Assembly: GCA_903847205.1 (NCBI GenBank)
Contig: CAINDA010000045.1
Coordinates: 281,390 to 345,389, forward strand
Direction of reading: 5' to 3'
Source: an uncultured Bacteroidota bacterium
GTDB taxonomy: Bacteria; Bacteroidota; Bacteroidia; 2-12-FULL-35-15
DNA length: 64,000 nucleotides
Of this stretch, positions 8,305 to 16,727 are shown piece after piece (position 1 is the first letter of the stretch; each line of letters opens with the position of its first letter). The notes under the pieces were generated by a model. It worked only from the letters and a program-made list of their open reading frames with translations, ran no database searches and was not told the origin of the DNA. The translations under genes were made by a program, and so were the position numbers.

Positions 8305-8856
8305 ATGGAAACAATCACAAAAAATGATGTAAAAACATGGTCGCTTGACCCATCACATTCAACTGTTCACTTTTCAGTGAAACACATGGTAATTGCTCAG
8401 GCAAAAGGTTCTTTTACAAATTACACGCTTAAGGCAGAAACAAATGGACTTGATTTTGCAGACGCAAAAATAGAACTTGAAATAGATGTAAAGAGTATCA
8501 ATACTGGTGCAGTTGACAGAGACAATCATCTTCGTGCTGCCGATTTTTTTGATGTAGAAAAGTTTCCGGCAATAAAGTTTGTTTCAAAATCAATGACTAA
8601 GATCAATGACGAAGAGTACAAACTTACCGGAGATATAACTATTAAAGGAATTACTAAAACGATTGATTTTAAAGTAATTTACGGCGGTCAGATCATTGAC
8701 CCTTGGGGAAATGTCCGCGCAGGATTTACAATTGATGGGTCGGTCGACCGCTTTGATTTCGGTTTAAACTGGAATACCCTTCTGGAGGCTGGTCATGCAA
8801 TGCTTGGTAAAATTGTTAAACTTCAGGCAGAAATTGAAATCGTTACACCTAAATAA
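8305..8856 (+). CDS. YceI-family protein
   Basis: A 183-residue lipocalin-like protein. Family hallmarks are W..DPSHSTVHFSVKHMVIAQAKGSF at the start, an internal VKSINTGAVDRDNHLRAADFFDVEKFPAIKFVSKS, the LTGDITIKGITK strand and GFTIDGSVDRFDFGLNW. The family binds isoprenoid or amphiphilic ligands; periplasmic versions have a signal peptide, but none is seen here, so this one is probably cytoplasmic. It heads a group with a small unknown protein and a pirin under likely MarR control. Confidence 0.92.
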   Translation: METITKNDVKTWSLDPSHSTVHFSVKHMVIAQAKGSFTNYTLKAETNGLDFADAKIELEIDVKSINTGAVDRDNHLRAADFFDVEKFPAIKFVSKSMTKINDEEYKLTGDITIKGITKTIDFKVIYGGQIIDPWGNVRAGFTIDGSVDRFDFGLNWNTLLEAGHAMLGKIVKLQAEIEIVTPK

Positions 8857-8971
8857 TTTTTGATTTAAATTGTATGGATTCAATACCTATATTTGGCTGA
8901 TCAGAGGATGCTGATTTAAATATTAATAATAAAGTTGCCGTACATATTTTAGGAATTGAATTTTAATCATA

Positions 8972-9027
8972 AAACGTAAATGCTGTATCGCGTATTTTGG
9001 CTCGATAAAATAACGGCATTTACGTTT
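8972..9027. repeat. Long imperfect hairpin between yceI and next gene
   Basis: AAACGTAAATGC (8972-8983) and its exact complement GCATTTACGTTT (9016-9027) enclose 32 nt that contain an inner TATTTT / AAAATA pairing. The structure lies 50 bp upstream of the following gene. There is no long T run after it, so it may be a processing site, an operator or a dispersed element rather than a terminator. Confidence 0.5.
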
Positions 9028-9077
9028 AGATTAAAATTTTAATAAACTTTAAAACGAAACCTGTTAAATATTTTAAC

Positions 9078-9374
9078 ATGAAAAACTACATGGTCTGCAT
9101 ACAGCTTCCTTCGGAATTAACGGAGGATTTTATTTCAAGAATTCCCAAACAGCGCCTGCTGATTGATGAATTGATGGGCGAAGGAAAAATTCTTCACTAC
9201 TCCCTTGCATTAAGCCGTTCCAAATTGTGGGTTACGGTTGCAGCAAAGTCAGAAAAAAAAGCAATGGAAATTATTAATTCCTTTCCTCTGATTGATTATA
9301 TGAAACCGGAAATTTTTGAACTGGCATTTCATAACGGCATTTCAACTGAATTGCCTAAATTGATAATGAACTAA
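9078..9374 (+). CDS. Small YciI/muconolactone-isomerase-like protein, function unknown
   Basis: A 98-residue protein with the length and alternating pattern of a dimeric ferredoxin-like alpha-beta barrel (beta MVCIQL, helix EDFISRIPKQRLLIDELM, beta KLWVTVAA, helix KKAMEIINSF, beta EIFELAFH). Similar small proteins in this phylum are annotated only as hypothetical or YciI-like. It is 18 bp from the pirin gene, so probably co-transcribed with it. I infer a role in the same oxidative or electrophile response as its neighbours, without direct evidence. Confidence 0.75.
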   Translation: MKNYMVCIQLPSELTEDFISRIPKQRLLIDELMGEGKILHYSLALSRSKLWVTVAAKSEKKAMEIINSFPLIDYMKPEIFELAFHNGISTELPKLIMN

Positions 9375-9391
9375 CGACTAAAAAAATAAAA

Positions 9392-10102
9392 ATGAAAACT
9401 GTTTTTCATAAAGCTACTGATAGGGGACATGCTGATCATGGCTGGCTGAATGCGCATCACTCCTTCAGTTTTGCAAGTTATCATGACCCTCGCAAGGTTC
9501 ATTTTGGTTTGCTGCGAGTATTAAATGATGATATTGTTGCACCTGGAATGGGTTTTGGGACTCATCCCCATGATAACATGGAAATTGTGACAATTCCATT
9601 GAAAGGAGCATTAGAACATCGCGACAGCATGGGGAATATCGGAGTGATTCATCCGCATGAAATACAGGCGATGAGCGCTGGAAGCGGAATAACACATTCA
9701 GAATACAACCATTCGAAAACAGAAGAAATAAATTTATTGCAGATTTGGGTATTCCCTAAAGAGCGTAATATTACTCCCCGTTATGATCAGGGTGTATTTA
9801 CAGAGGAAGAAAAAAACGGAAAATTTAAAACCATTGTGGCGCCCATAAAATCGGACGATGTAATGTGGATTAACCAGGATGCCTATTTTTCTTTGGGGAA
9901 ATTTAAAACAGGTAGCTCTGTAGATTATAAGATCAAGAATAAAGGAAACGGAGCTTATGTTTTTGTAATTGAAGGCAGCGCGCTAATTGCTGATCAAGTG
10001 CTGGAAAGACGTGATGCCATTGGATTATGGGAAACCGATAATTTTAAAATTGATATTTCGAAAGATACAGAAATCCTGGTGATTGATGTACCCATGAATT
10101 AA
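9392..10102 (+). CDS. Pirin family protein
   Basis: A 236-residue bicupin of the bacterial pirin/YhhW group. The metal-binding motif is clear in the N-terminal cupin: GFGTHPHDNMEIVTIPLKGALEHRDSMG broken over about residues 55-82, with His, His, His and Glu ligands, followed by MSAGSGITHSEYNHS (about 93-107). YhhW has quercetin 2,3-dioxygenase activity in vitro; the natural substrate is unknown. The last gene before a strong terminator, it probably forms one unit with yceI and the 98-residue protein. Confidence 0.92.
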   Translation: MKTVFHKATDRGHADHGWLNAHHSFSFASYHDPRKVHFGLLRVLNDDIVAPGMGFGTHPHDNMEIVTIPLKGALEHRDSMGNIGVIHPHEIQAMSAGSGITHSEYNHSKTEEINLLQIWVFPKERNITPRYDQGVFTEEEKNGKFKTIVAPIKSDDVMWINQDAYFSLGKFKTGSSVDYKIKNKGNGAYVFVIEGSALIADQVLERRDAIGLWETDNFKIDISKDTEILVIDVPMN

Positions 10103-10106
10103 AATG

Positions 10107-10142
10107 AAAAATCCTGCTTATAAGTATTAGGCAGGATTTTTT
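10107..10142 (+). terminator. Intrinsic terminator after pirin gene
   Basis: AAAAATCCTGC and GCAGGATTTTTT form an 11-bp perfect stem with a 13-nt loop, ending in a T run, five bases after the pirin stop codon. Confidence 0.85.
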
Positions 10143-10251
10143 ACTCTCAAAATACTCTCCTTAAAAGAGAAAAGTAGTCCTTCTTTTCTCAATGGATCAC
10201 TGGAAATTATTGTTTGTAAGTGATTTTACAGCAGTTCAAAATGTTGAATCG

Positions 10252-10267
10252 TCTTCACGTGTGAAGA
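10252..10267. promoter_or_regulatory. Palindrome TCTTCAC-GT-GTGAAGA
   Basis: A 7-bp perfect inverted repeat with a 2-bp centre, in the 296-bp gap before the DUF6483-like and clpB genes. It lies about 85 bp upstream of a -7 box at 10352. It has the form of a dimeric-regulator operator; no regulator is known. Confidence 0.3.
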
Positions 10268-10351
10268 TCAGATCATCTGGTATTTTCGTGAGCCAAAAAG
10301 TCATCTAAATTCAATTCCTTCCGCCAATTAGTCCATGACTGAGATCATTTT

Positions 10352-10359
10352 TAATTTTG
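10352..10359 (+). promoter_or_regulatory. -7 promoter box for the DUF6483-like gene
   Basis: TAATTTTG matches TAnnTTTG exactly and lies 40 bp before the preferred ATG at 10399. No good -33 TTTG is seen at the normal distance. Confidence 0.4.
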
Positions 10360-10398
10360 GAATAAATTTTGACATTTGAGAGCCGAAAATCTAATGAG

Positions 10399-10818
10399 AT
10401 GATAAAACGTGAATTTCTGAAGAGACAATTGGAAGAATTAGGACGTGACTTAGAAAAAGTAATTGCCAGCATTCAAAATTTAAAAGAGCAGGGGAAATTT
10501 ATTGAAGGAATTGATATGGTTCAGAATAGTTTAGGAAGCATATTTGATTTAAGTATAGAAAAGGTTTTATCCATGCTGCCTGATAATTTTCCGGAAAGAT
10601 TGCTAAAAGAAAAGAAGTTAACTCCTGTTCATTTAAGTTACTTGGGAGATATATTATTCGCAGCTTCTGAGTTATATGATGATGAAGGCGAAACAGAGAA
10701 GGTTAAATTGCTGCATAATAAAATTTTATCTGTTTTCAATTATATAAATGAAACAGAAAAAACATTTTCATCATCCAGAAATAACAAAATCGAAATCATA
10801 AAAAGGACTTGGAATTGA
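10399..10818 (+). CDS. DUF6483-like helical protein
   Basis: About 139 residues from ATG 10399 (an upstream TTG at 10369 would add ten). The N-terminus MIKREFLKRQLEELGRDLEKVI resembles the start of DUF6483 proteins, which are all-helical and of unknown function. The rest is helical with short charged segments and a tetratricopeptide-like region LSYLGDILFAASELYDDEGETEK. I prefer the ATG because family members begin with this helix and the -7 box at 10352 leaves a normal leader. It is 83 bp upstream of clpB on the same strand. Confidence 0.65.
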   Translation: MIKREFLKRQLEELGRDLEKVIASIQNLKEQGKFIEGIDMVQNSLGSIFDLSIEKVLSMLPDNFPERLLKEKKLTPVHLSYLGDILFAASELYDDEGETEKVKLLHNKILSVFNYINETEKTFSSSRNNKIEIIKRTWN

Positions 10819-10901
10819 GTATTATTATAAATGAAAAATATGCGTGACTAATGACCCAATGACCAATGTACAATTTGCAAATGAAATTAAACTAACAAAT
10901 T

Positions 10902-13541
10902 ATGAATCTAAATAATTTTACAATTAAATCGCAGGAGGCTGTTCAGCAGGCAGTTCAGATAGCAACTGTGAATGGGCAGCAGTATATTGAAAACGGACAT
11001 ATTTTAAAAGGTATTCTTGAAGCAGATGAAAACGTAACACCTTTCATTTTGAAAAAGCTTAATGTAAATACAAATATGTTTTCGCTGGCTTTAGATAAAA
11101 TAGTGGAAGGCTATCCAAAAGTTTCAGGTGGTCAGCCCATGTTATCGAGCAATGCAAACCAGGTTATTTCAAAGGCTGCCTCTTACTTGAAAGAGTTTGG
11201 CGACGAATACGTTTCTATCGAACATTTGCTTCTTGCTTTATTTGCGGTAAAAGATACAATCTCGCAATTGCTGAAAGACAACGGCGTTACTGAAAAAGAT
11301 TTAAAAGCCGCTATAACCGAGCTTCGCAAAGGTGCTAAAGTAAACAGCCAGTCTGCTGAAGATACTTATAATTCACTCAGCAAATTTGCAATTAACCTGA
11401 ACGAGCAGGCAAAGAAAGGGAAGCTAGATCCCGTAATCGGCCGTGATGAAGAGATACGAAGAGTATTACAGATTCTCTCACGAAGAACTAAAAATAATCC
11501 GATTTTAGTCGGCGAGCCGGGTGTTGGTAAAACCGCTATTGCGGAAGGTTTAGCCCATCGCATAGTCAATGGCGATGTACCTGAAAATTTAAAATCGAAA
11601 CAGATTTTTTCTCTTGATATGGGTTCCTTAATTGCCGGTGCAAAATACAAAGGAGAGTTTGAAGAGCGTCTAAAATCAGTAGTTAAGGAAGTTATTGCTG
11701 CTGAAGGGGAAATTATTTTATTCATTGATGAAATTCATACCCTTGTTGGTGCAGGCGGAGGCGAAGGCGCAATGGATGCTGCAAATATCCTGAAACCTGC
11801 TTTAGCCCGCGGCGAGCTTCGCGCAATAGGTGCAACAACATTAAATGAGTTTCAAAAATATTTTGAGAAGGACAAAGCGCTTGAAAGACGTTTTCAAAAA
11901 GTAATGGTTGATGAACCGAGTGCTGAAGATGCTATCTCTATTTTGCGCGGAATTAAAGAGAAATATGAAGCACATCATAAAGTTCGGATTAAAGACGAAG
12001 CCATCATTTCGGCTGTGGAGCTCTCACAGCGGTATATCAACGATCGTTTCCTTCCGGATAAGGCAATTGACTTGATGGATGAGGCTGCATCGAAATTACG
12101 AATGCAGATTAACTCAATGCCCATTGAGCTGGACGTTTTGGAGCGTAAAATACGCCAGCTGGAAATTGAACGGGAAGCAATCAAGCGCGAAAATGATAAG
12201 AAAAAATTAGAGGACTTAAATAAAGAAATTGCTGAATTGGCCGACCAGAGAGCAGATTTGCGCGCAAAATGGCAGGGTGAAAAAGAAGTTGTTGAAGGCA
12301 TTCAGAAAGCAAAAGAAAAAATCGAAAATTTTAAATTTGAAGCTGAACAGGCTGAGCGTGCTGGTGATTACGGCAAGGTAGCTGAAATTCGCTACGGAAA
12401 AATTCAGGAAGCAGAAAAGGAATTGAAATCATTTGAGGGCAAACTTGACCTGATGAAACAAAACGGTTCCCAGATGATTAAAGAAGAAGTGGACAGCGAA
12501 GATATAGCTGGCGTCATTGCGGTATGGACGGGCATTCCTGTTTCCCGTATGCTGCAAAGCGAACGCGAAAAACTTCTTCATTTAGAGACTGAATTGCATA
12601 AACGCGTGGTTGGGCAGGAGGAAGCCATTGAAGCTATAAGCGATGCTGTTCGGAGAAGCCGTGCTGGACTTCAGGATACAAAACGTCCGATAGGCTCTTT
12701 TATTTTTCTGGGTACTACCGGCGTCGGGAAAACTGAATTAGCAAAAGCCCTCGCGGAATTTTTATTCAATAATGAAAACAGTATGACGCGTATTGATATG
12801 AGCGAGTATCAGGAACGGCACTCTGTAAGCCGTTTGGTAGGCGCACCCCCGGGATATATCGGTTATGAAGAAGGAGGACAGTTAACGGAGGCCGTCCGCA
12901 GAAAACCGTACAGTGTGGTTCTCCTGGATGAAATTGAAAAAGCTCATCCTGATGTTTTTAATATTTTGCTGCAGGTGCTTGATGACGGCCGTTTGACAGA
13001 TAATAAAGGGCGTGTTGTGAATTTTAAAAACACCATCATTATTATGACTTCCAATATGGGTTCTCATCTGATTCAGGAAAATTTTGAAAAGATGAATGAG
13101 AAAAATAAGGATGAAATAATGGCGAGAACAAAAGTTGAAGTGTTTGAACTTTTAAAGAAAAATTTACGCCCGGAATTTTTGAATAGAATCGATGAAACCA
13201 TTATGTTCACGCCGCTTACACGTGGAGATGTTCATCGCATTGTAGAACTTCAATTCATGGGTGTTGCAAAAATGCTGGAAGAAAATAACATACACCTCAC
13301 AGCAACACATGATGCAATTGATTGGCTGGCGCAGCTTGGCTACGATCCTCAGTTTGGTGCACGCCCTGTAAAACGTGTTATGCAGAAACGTGTATTGAAT
13401 GAGCTTTCAAAGCAGATATTGGCCGGTACAGTTCAGAAAGACGCGCAGATTGTTTTGGATTTATTTAACAATGAGTTTGTGTTTCGAAATCCAATCGAAG
13501 CTGAAAAAAAAGGAAAAAAAGAAACTGAAAAATTAAATTAA
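10902..13541 (+). CDS. clpB: ATP-dependent disaggregase ClpB
   Basis: An 879-residue Hsp100 chaperone. Order of parts: Clp N-domain double repeat (1-145), AAA1 with Walker A GEPGVGKT (about 204-211) and Walker B IILFIDEIH, a long coiled-coil middle domain (about 400-530), AAA2 with Walker A GTTGVGKT (about 607-614), VVLLDEIEKAHPDVF, sensor motif and the C-terminal RPVKRVMQKRVLNELSKQIL. The middle domain and the lack of an IGF/L loop for ClpP mark ClpB rather than ClpA/ClpC. It resolubilises aggregated proteins with DnaK. Length is usual for the family. Confidence 0.97.
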   Translation: MNLNNFTIKSQEAVQQAVQIATVNGQQYIENGHILKGILEADENVTPFILKKLNVNTNMFSLALDKIVEGYPKVSGGQPMLSSNANQVISKAASYLKEFGDEYVSIEHLLLALFAVKDTISQLLKDNGVTEKDLKAAITELRKGAKVNSQSAEDTYNSLSKFAINLNEQAKKGKLDPVIGRDEEIRRVLQILSRRTKNNPILVGEPGVGKTAIAEGLAHRIVNGDVPENLKSKQIFSLDMGSLIAGAKYKGEFEERLKSVVKEVIAAEGEIILFIDEIHTLVGAGGGEGAMDAANILKPALARGELRAIGATTLNEFQKYFEKDKALERRFQKVMVDEPSAEDAISILRGIKEKYEAHHKVRIKDEAIISAVELSQRYINDRFLPDKAIDLMDEAASKLRMQINSMPIELDVLERKIRQLEIEREAIKRENDKKKLEDLNKEIAELADQRADLRAKWQGEKEVVEGIQKAKEKIENFKFEAEQAERAGDYGKVAEIRYGKIQEAEKELKSFEGKLDLMKQNGSQMIKEEVDSEDIAGVIAVWTGIPVSRMLQSEREKLLHLETELHKRVVGQEEAIEAISDAVRRSRAGLQDTKRPIGSFIFLGTTGVGKTELAKALAEFLFNNENSMTRIDMSEYQERHSVSRLVGAPPGYIGYEEGGQLTEAVRRKPYSVVLLDEIEKAHPDVFNILLQVLDDGRLTDNKGRVVNFKNTIIIMTSNMGSHLIQENFEKMNEKNKDEIMARTKVEVFELLKKNLRPEFLNRIDETIMFTPLTRGDVHRIVELQFMGVAKMLEENNIHLTATHDAIDWLAQLGYDPQFGARPVKRVMQKRVLNELSKQILAGTVQKDAQIVLDLFNNEFVFRNPIEAEKKGKKETEKLN

Positions 13542-13655
13542 AAAATTAAAAAATATAATCCCGCACCCAATAATTTCTTTTGATGTTAATATATGTTAAC
13601 AGTGCAATATTCATTTGGGAACACGGTTTTATTTAAAAGACAAAAACAAAATAGC

Positions 13656-13796
13656 ATGAAAACAAAAAAAGTGATTATAGACAGCCGTCCAAAATTTAAA
13701 ATTAAACTGGACAACAAAACAACAGTAACAGTGCGCAGTGCCTATGCCTTAAAATCTTGGCAGGAACGATATCCGGAAGCAAAAATTATAGATTAA
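13656..13796 (+). CDS. Small conserved-looking protein, 46 residues
   Basis: From ATG 13656 the product is MKTKKVIIDSRPKFKIKLDN and further to ...WQERYPEAKIID. An in-frame ATG at 13593 would add 21 residues of poor quality. The basic beta-rich middle (KFKIKLDNKTTVTVRSAYALKSW) and a C-terminal EAKIID look like a real small protein. A terminator follows 33 bp later. Function unknown. Confidence 0.55.
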   Translation: MKTKKVIIDSRPKFKIKLDNKTTVTVRSAYALKSWQERYPEAKIID

Positions 13797-13829
13797 ATTT
13801 TCGGATTTATTTCCAATTTCAATTCAAAA

Positions 13830-13861
13830 CATCTGCCGATAATAATCAGCAGGTGTTTTTA
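13830..13861 (+). terminator. Intrinsic terminator after small protein gene
   Basis: CATCTGC and GCAGGTG (one G-T pair) form a stem with a 12-nt loop, followed by TTTTTATT. It closes the clpB-small protein region. The next 250 bp to 14111 hold no gene that I can support. Confidence 0.7.
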
Positions 13862-14111
13862 TTCCTGTTGCTTGAACAGCTCCGCCCTTGCTGGTTCAAT
13901 GGTTAGTTTACCCCTTACTTCCAAACAGACTTTCCATATTTTGCAAAAAACAGCACTCCAAAATAAATTAAAAAAGGATATTACATCCTGAGTATATTTT
14001 AATTTTGAATCAATTTTTAAATTTGCTTAAAGCAATTCAGGCTTTGGACTATTGTTTTGATGCCTTTAACGAAAAGTTTTTGAAACATTTTAAAAACATT
14101 TATATTTGTAA

Positions 14112-14603
14112 ATGGATTTTTGGAAAAAAAATATAAAAAAATTACTTCCTGCAATTCTTTTTCTATCCTTTAGCATATTGCCTTTCACTTCATTTTCCAA
14201 AATTGACCCGGAGGAAGTAAATAGGGAAACTAGCATCGATAATTCCATAATAATCGCTCGGATTTCAAATGATGATATCGAGGTAGCTATTCCTTCAATA
14301 ATTTTCACATTCAATGATGCTGAAATTAAATTAAAATTTAAGAACCCCGAACATACACGGCTCCTGCTTAATAAAAACAAAATTAATTTTATCATTAATG
14401 GTGAAGAAGTAGAATTAAATTTTATTAACGGCGAAGCCAGTTTTAAAAAACAATTTGATACAAGTAATTCCTTAACTATTTATGCAGAAGAATTTAGTTA
14501 CAATCATAAAATTACGGCATACCCGCTGTGGCTGTTGCTTTCCCCGTTTTTAATAATTGCAGCCATTATGATTTTAAGAATGTGGCTGAAAAATAAAAAA
14601 TAG
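14112..14603 (+). CDS. Secreted or membrane-anchored protein of unknown function
   Basis: A 163-residue protein with an N-terminal hydrophobic signal segment after basic residues (about 8-30, KKLLPAILFLSFSILPFTSF) and a C-terminal transmembrane helix (about 137-156, PLWLLLSPFLIIAAIMILRM) ending in lysines. The region between is beta-rich and exposed (IIARISNDDIEVAIPSIIFTF). The topology suggests a bitopic membrane protein with an extracytoplasmic domain. I do not recognise the family. Confidence 0.7.
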   Translation: MDFWKKNIKKLLPAILFLSFSILPFTSFSKIDPEEVNRETSIDNSIIIARISNDDIEVAIPSIIFTFNDAEIKLKFKNPEHTRLLLNKNKINFIINGEEVELNFINGEASFKKQFDTSNSLTIYAEEFSYNHKITAYPLWLLLSPFLIIAAIMILRMWLKNKK

Positions 14604-14743
14604 TTTCGGCAGGTATAAATTATTTCGCTTTACTTTACTGCCTCAATACATTGGGCAATTTTATTTTTCTAAATGGTCTCTATTAAATTTTTTCAGTCTG
14701 CATAAAAATTCACAATGCTGTTTTTGTTTAATTGTAGTTACAA

Positions 14744-15574
14744 ATGATAAAATTAAAATCTTCAGATCTCAAAGAATTTCTTGACGAGAAGTACGAGCAG
14801 TATAACCGCATTGATTTTATTGATTCTGATCCCATCTCTATTCCCCGCAAATTCACAAAAAAAGAAGATATTGAAATTGCCGGATTCTTGGCAGCAACAA
14901 TTGCCTGGGGGCAGCGTGTTACAATTATTAATAATGCAGACAAGCTGATGAAACTCATGAACAACAATCCTTTTGAGTTTGTGATGAATGCTTCAATAAA
15001 AGATTTGAAGCGATTTGCTGATTTCAAACACCGCACCTTTAATGGTGTTGACGCTGTTTTTTTTATGAAGGCCCTTCAGAATATTTACAAAAAACACGGC
15101 GGTCTGCAAAATGCTTTTTATCAATCTAATGATAATGCTGATGTAAATCTGCAGTCAGCTATTACTAACTTCCGTACCATTTTCTTTTCTATTCCTCACC
15201 CGCCCCGCACGGGAAAACATATTTCTAACCCTTCTGAAAACTCAGCTGCAAAACGTTTGTGTATGTACCTGCGATGGATGGTGAGGACGGATAAACGCGG
15301 GGTTGACTTTGGGTTATGGACGGGTACTGATCCGATTTCAAAAAAAGATAAGAGCTCTATTTCCAAAAATAATTTTCATCTGCCTGCAAACCTGATGTGC
15401 CCCTTAGATGTTCATTCAGGTAATACTGCCCGCAAACTTGGCTTACTAACCCGTACTCAAAATGATTGGAAAGCTGTTGAAGAATTAACCGCAAGCCTGA
15501 AAAAATTAGATCCTGCAGATCCCGTGAAATATGATTTTGCTTTGTTCGGGCTGGGTGTGTTTGAGAAGTTTTAG
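14744..15574 (+). CDS. TIGR02757 (DUF2400) family protein
   Basis: A 276-residue protein with the features of the TIGR02757 family, which is frequent in Bacteroidota: the N-terminal DPISIPRKFTKKEDIEIAGFLAATIAWGQR (over about residues 26-55), the RFADFKHRTFN segment, a SAAKRLCMYLRWMVR helix (about 168-182) and MCPLDVHSGNTARKLGLLTR followed by PVKYDFALFGLGVFE. The helical layout and the L.VHSG..AR element recall HhH-GPD DNA-repair proteins, and some members are annotated that way, but no activity is established. Confidence 0.85.
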   Translation: MIKLKSSDLKEFLDEKYEQYNRIDFIDSDPISIPRKFTKKEDIEIAGFLAATIAWGQRVTIINNADKLMKLMNNNPFEFVMNASIKDLKRFADFKHRTFNGVDAVFFMKALQNIYKKHGGLQNAFYQSNDNADVNLQSAITNFRTIFFSIPHPPRTGKHISNPSENSAAKRLCMYLRWMVRTDKRGVDFGLWTGTDPISKKDKSSISKNNFHLPANLMCPLDVHSGNTARKLGLLTRTQNDWKAVEELTASLKKLDPADPVKYDFALFGLGVFEKF

Positions 15575-16421
15575 GATGATTTTAATAGCCTTTAATTTCC
15601 GATTTCTATTGATTACACCATTACTGGCGAAGTCAGGCAAAGGTACTAAAAGTCGAAGTAAGCTTTACTCAGATATGGTGAAAATTTACCAGTTAAAAGA
15701 ACGGCTATAAATAACGTAAAATACGTCTTTTACGATAGCGTTTTAAATAGCAACTATAAAAGGTGCAATAGTTCGGTAATTTTCCAGAGTAGTATTAACA
15801 AAGGTATGCAGAAAAGTTTGTAGGTCAAGAGTTCAAACAAAAAAAGCATCGAGTTTGTTGTTAGAAAAACTCCAAGGATGATTTTAACCGGAGCGAGGCT
15901 CTCATAAGCACAATAATAGAAAAAATAAAACGGGATATATTTCAGAAGAAAATATAAAGCATATTTTGATATTGTTCATGAGCATAAGATGCCGATATAA
16001 TTTTTTGAACAAATTTCGCTATGGAACATATAGTGAACAGAGCTATCGAAATAATTTTGAGAAGGGATTTAATTTTATAATGTTTAAAGCTGAATTAATA
16101 AATCATAGTTGTTCCTTATATAACCAAAAACGCTTAACGGCTTCTTCGATTTTACTCAAATCTATAACAATGAACTTTTAGAACCCACCTATAGATAACC
16201 AAGTTGTTTTATATAAATAACTTAGAAGCAGTTCCAGATAAACTATCCAAGGTGAAAAAAGACGACCTAAAATTGTTGTTGAATTAAAAAGGACTTCGTC
16301 TTCAACAAAACGTTTAGAATTAACGCAAATTTTTTAAACCGGAATTTTTAGCCAAATACATTTGATTCCATTAATCAAATGCAACCCCGAAAACAAGAGA
16401 TATATTTTAACCTTCCGTTAA
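15575..16421. other. Gene-poor stretch before the lanthipeptide locus
   Basis: This 847-bp stretch has no open frame I trust. A 71-codon plus-strand frame (15966-16181) lacks a plausible start context and family resemblance. Several neighbouring frames carry short readable segments broken by stops, which may be remains of a decayed gene, but I cannot identify one. The right end abuts the 3' end of the minus-strand precursor peptide gene. Confidence 0.5.
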
Positions 16422-16580
16422 TTATATTTTTCCTGTCGGGGGGGTATGAGTGTGAAGAGGGCCGGTGATAATTGGAGGAGCACCACCAAGTATTTTACTT
16501 GATTGATAATTATTTAAAATTGCCACTGTTTCTTTGTTTAAAAACAATTTGCAGTTTGATGTTTTTTTTTGCTTTTTCAT
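16422..16580 (-). CDS. Second lanthipeptide-type precursor peptide with Cys-free core
   Basis: On the minus strand an ATG at 16580 gives a 52-residue peptide. Its leader contains LFLNKETVAILN, matching the LSLNKETIAKLN leader of the main precursor (21917) at 9 of 12 positions, and ends in LGG. The 19-residue core APPIITGPLHTHTPPTGKI has four Thr but no Cys or Ser. A purine-rich ACAGGAATT lies just before the start. In-frame ATG 16661 would give a 27-residue hydrophobic extension without support. Because the core lacks Cys it cannot form lanthionine rings on its own; dehydration only, partnership with the other peptide, or a non-lanthionine product are possible. It is divergent from the kinase-led operon. 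Confidence 0.75.
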   Translation of the reverse strand: MKKQKKTSNCKLFLNKETVAILNNYQSSKILGGAPPIITGPLHTHTPPTGKI

Positions 16581-16603
16581 AATTCCTGTGTTTAATTTAT
16601 GTA

Positions 16604-16611
16604 CAAATGTA
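16604..16611 (-). promoter_or_regulatory. -7 promoter box for the Cys-free precursor
   Basis: On the minus strand TACATTTG matches TAnnTTTG exactly, 23 bp before the ATG at 16580. The -33 element is unclear. The 147-bp divergent gap to the first kinase gene is the likely regulatory region for both directions. Confidence 0.45.
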
Positions 16612-16727
16612 TAAATAAAAATTGCTTGGCCTAATATTATTTTGGCATTAAATTCAAGCATTAATTTAATTTAAAAAAAATAACTAATATTGTTAAAAGA
16701 ATAAAGGCCAACCCAATAAAGTAAGAG

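Noticed and set aside
11366..12301. Minus-strand frames opposite clpB
   Set aside because: Antisense shadows of strongly conserved AAA+ coding sequence.
13880..13920. GGTTCAATGG segment resembling a tRNA T-arm
   Set aside because: No acceptor, D-arm or anticodon stem could be paired around it.
15966..16181. 71-codon plus-strand frame before the lanthipeptide locus
   Set aside because: No plausible ribosome-binding site, no recognised family and odd composition; more likely non-coding or decayed sequence.
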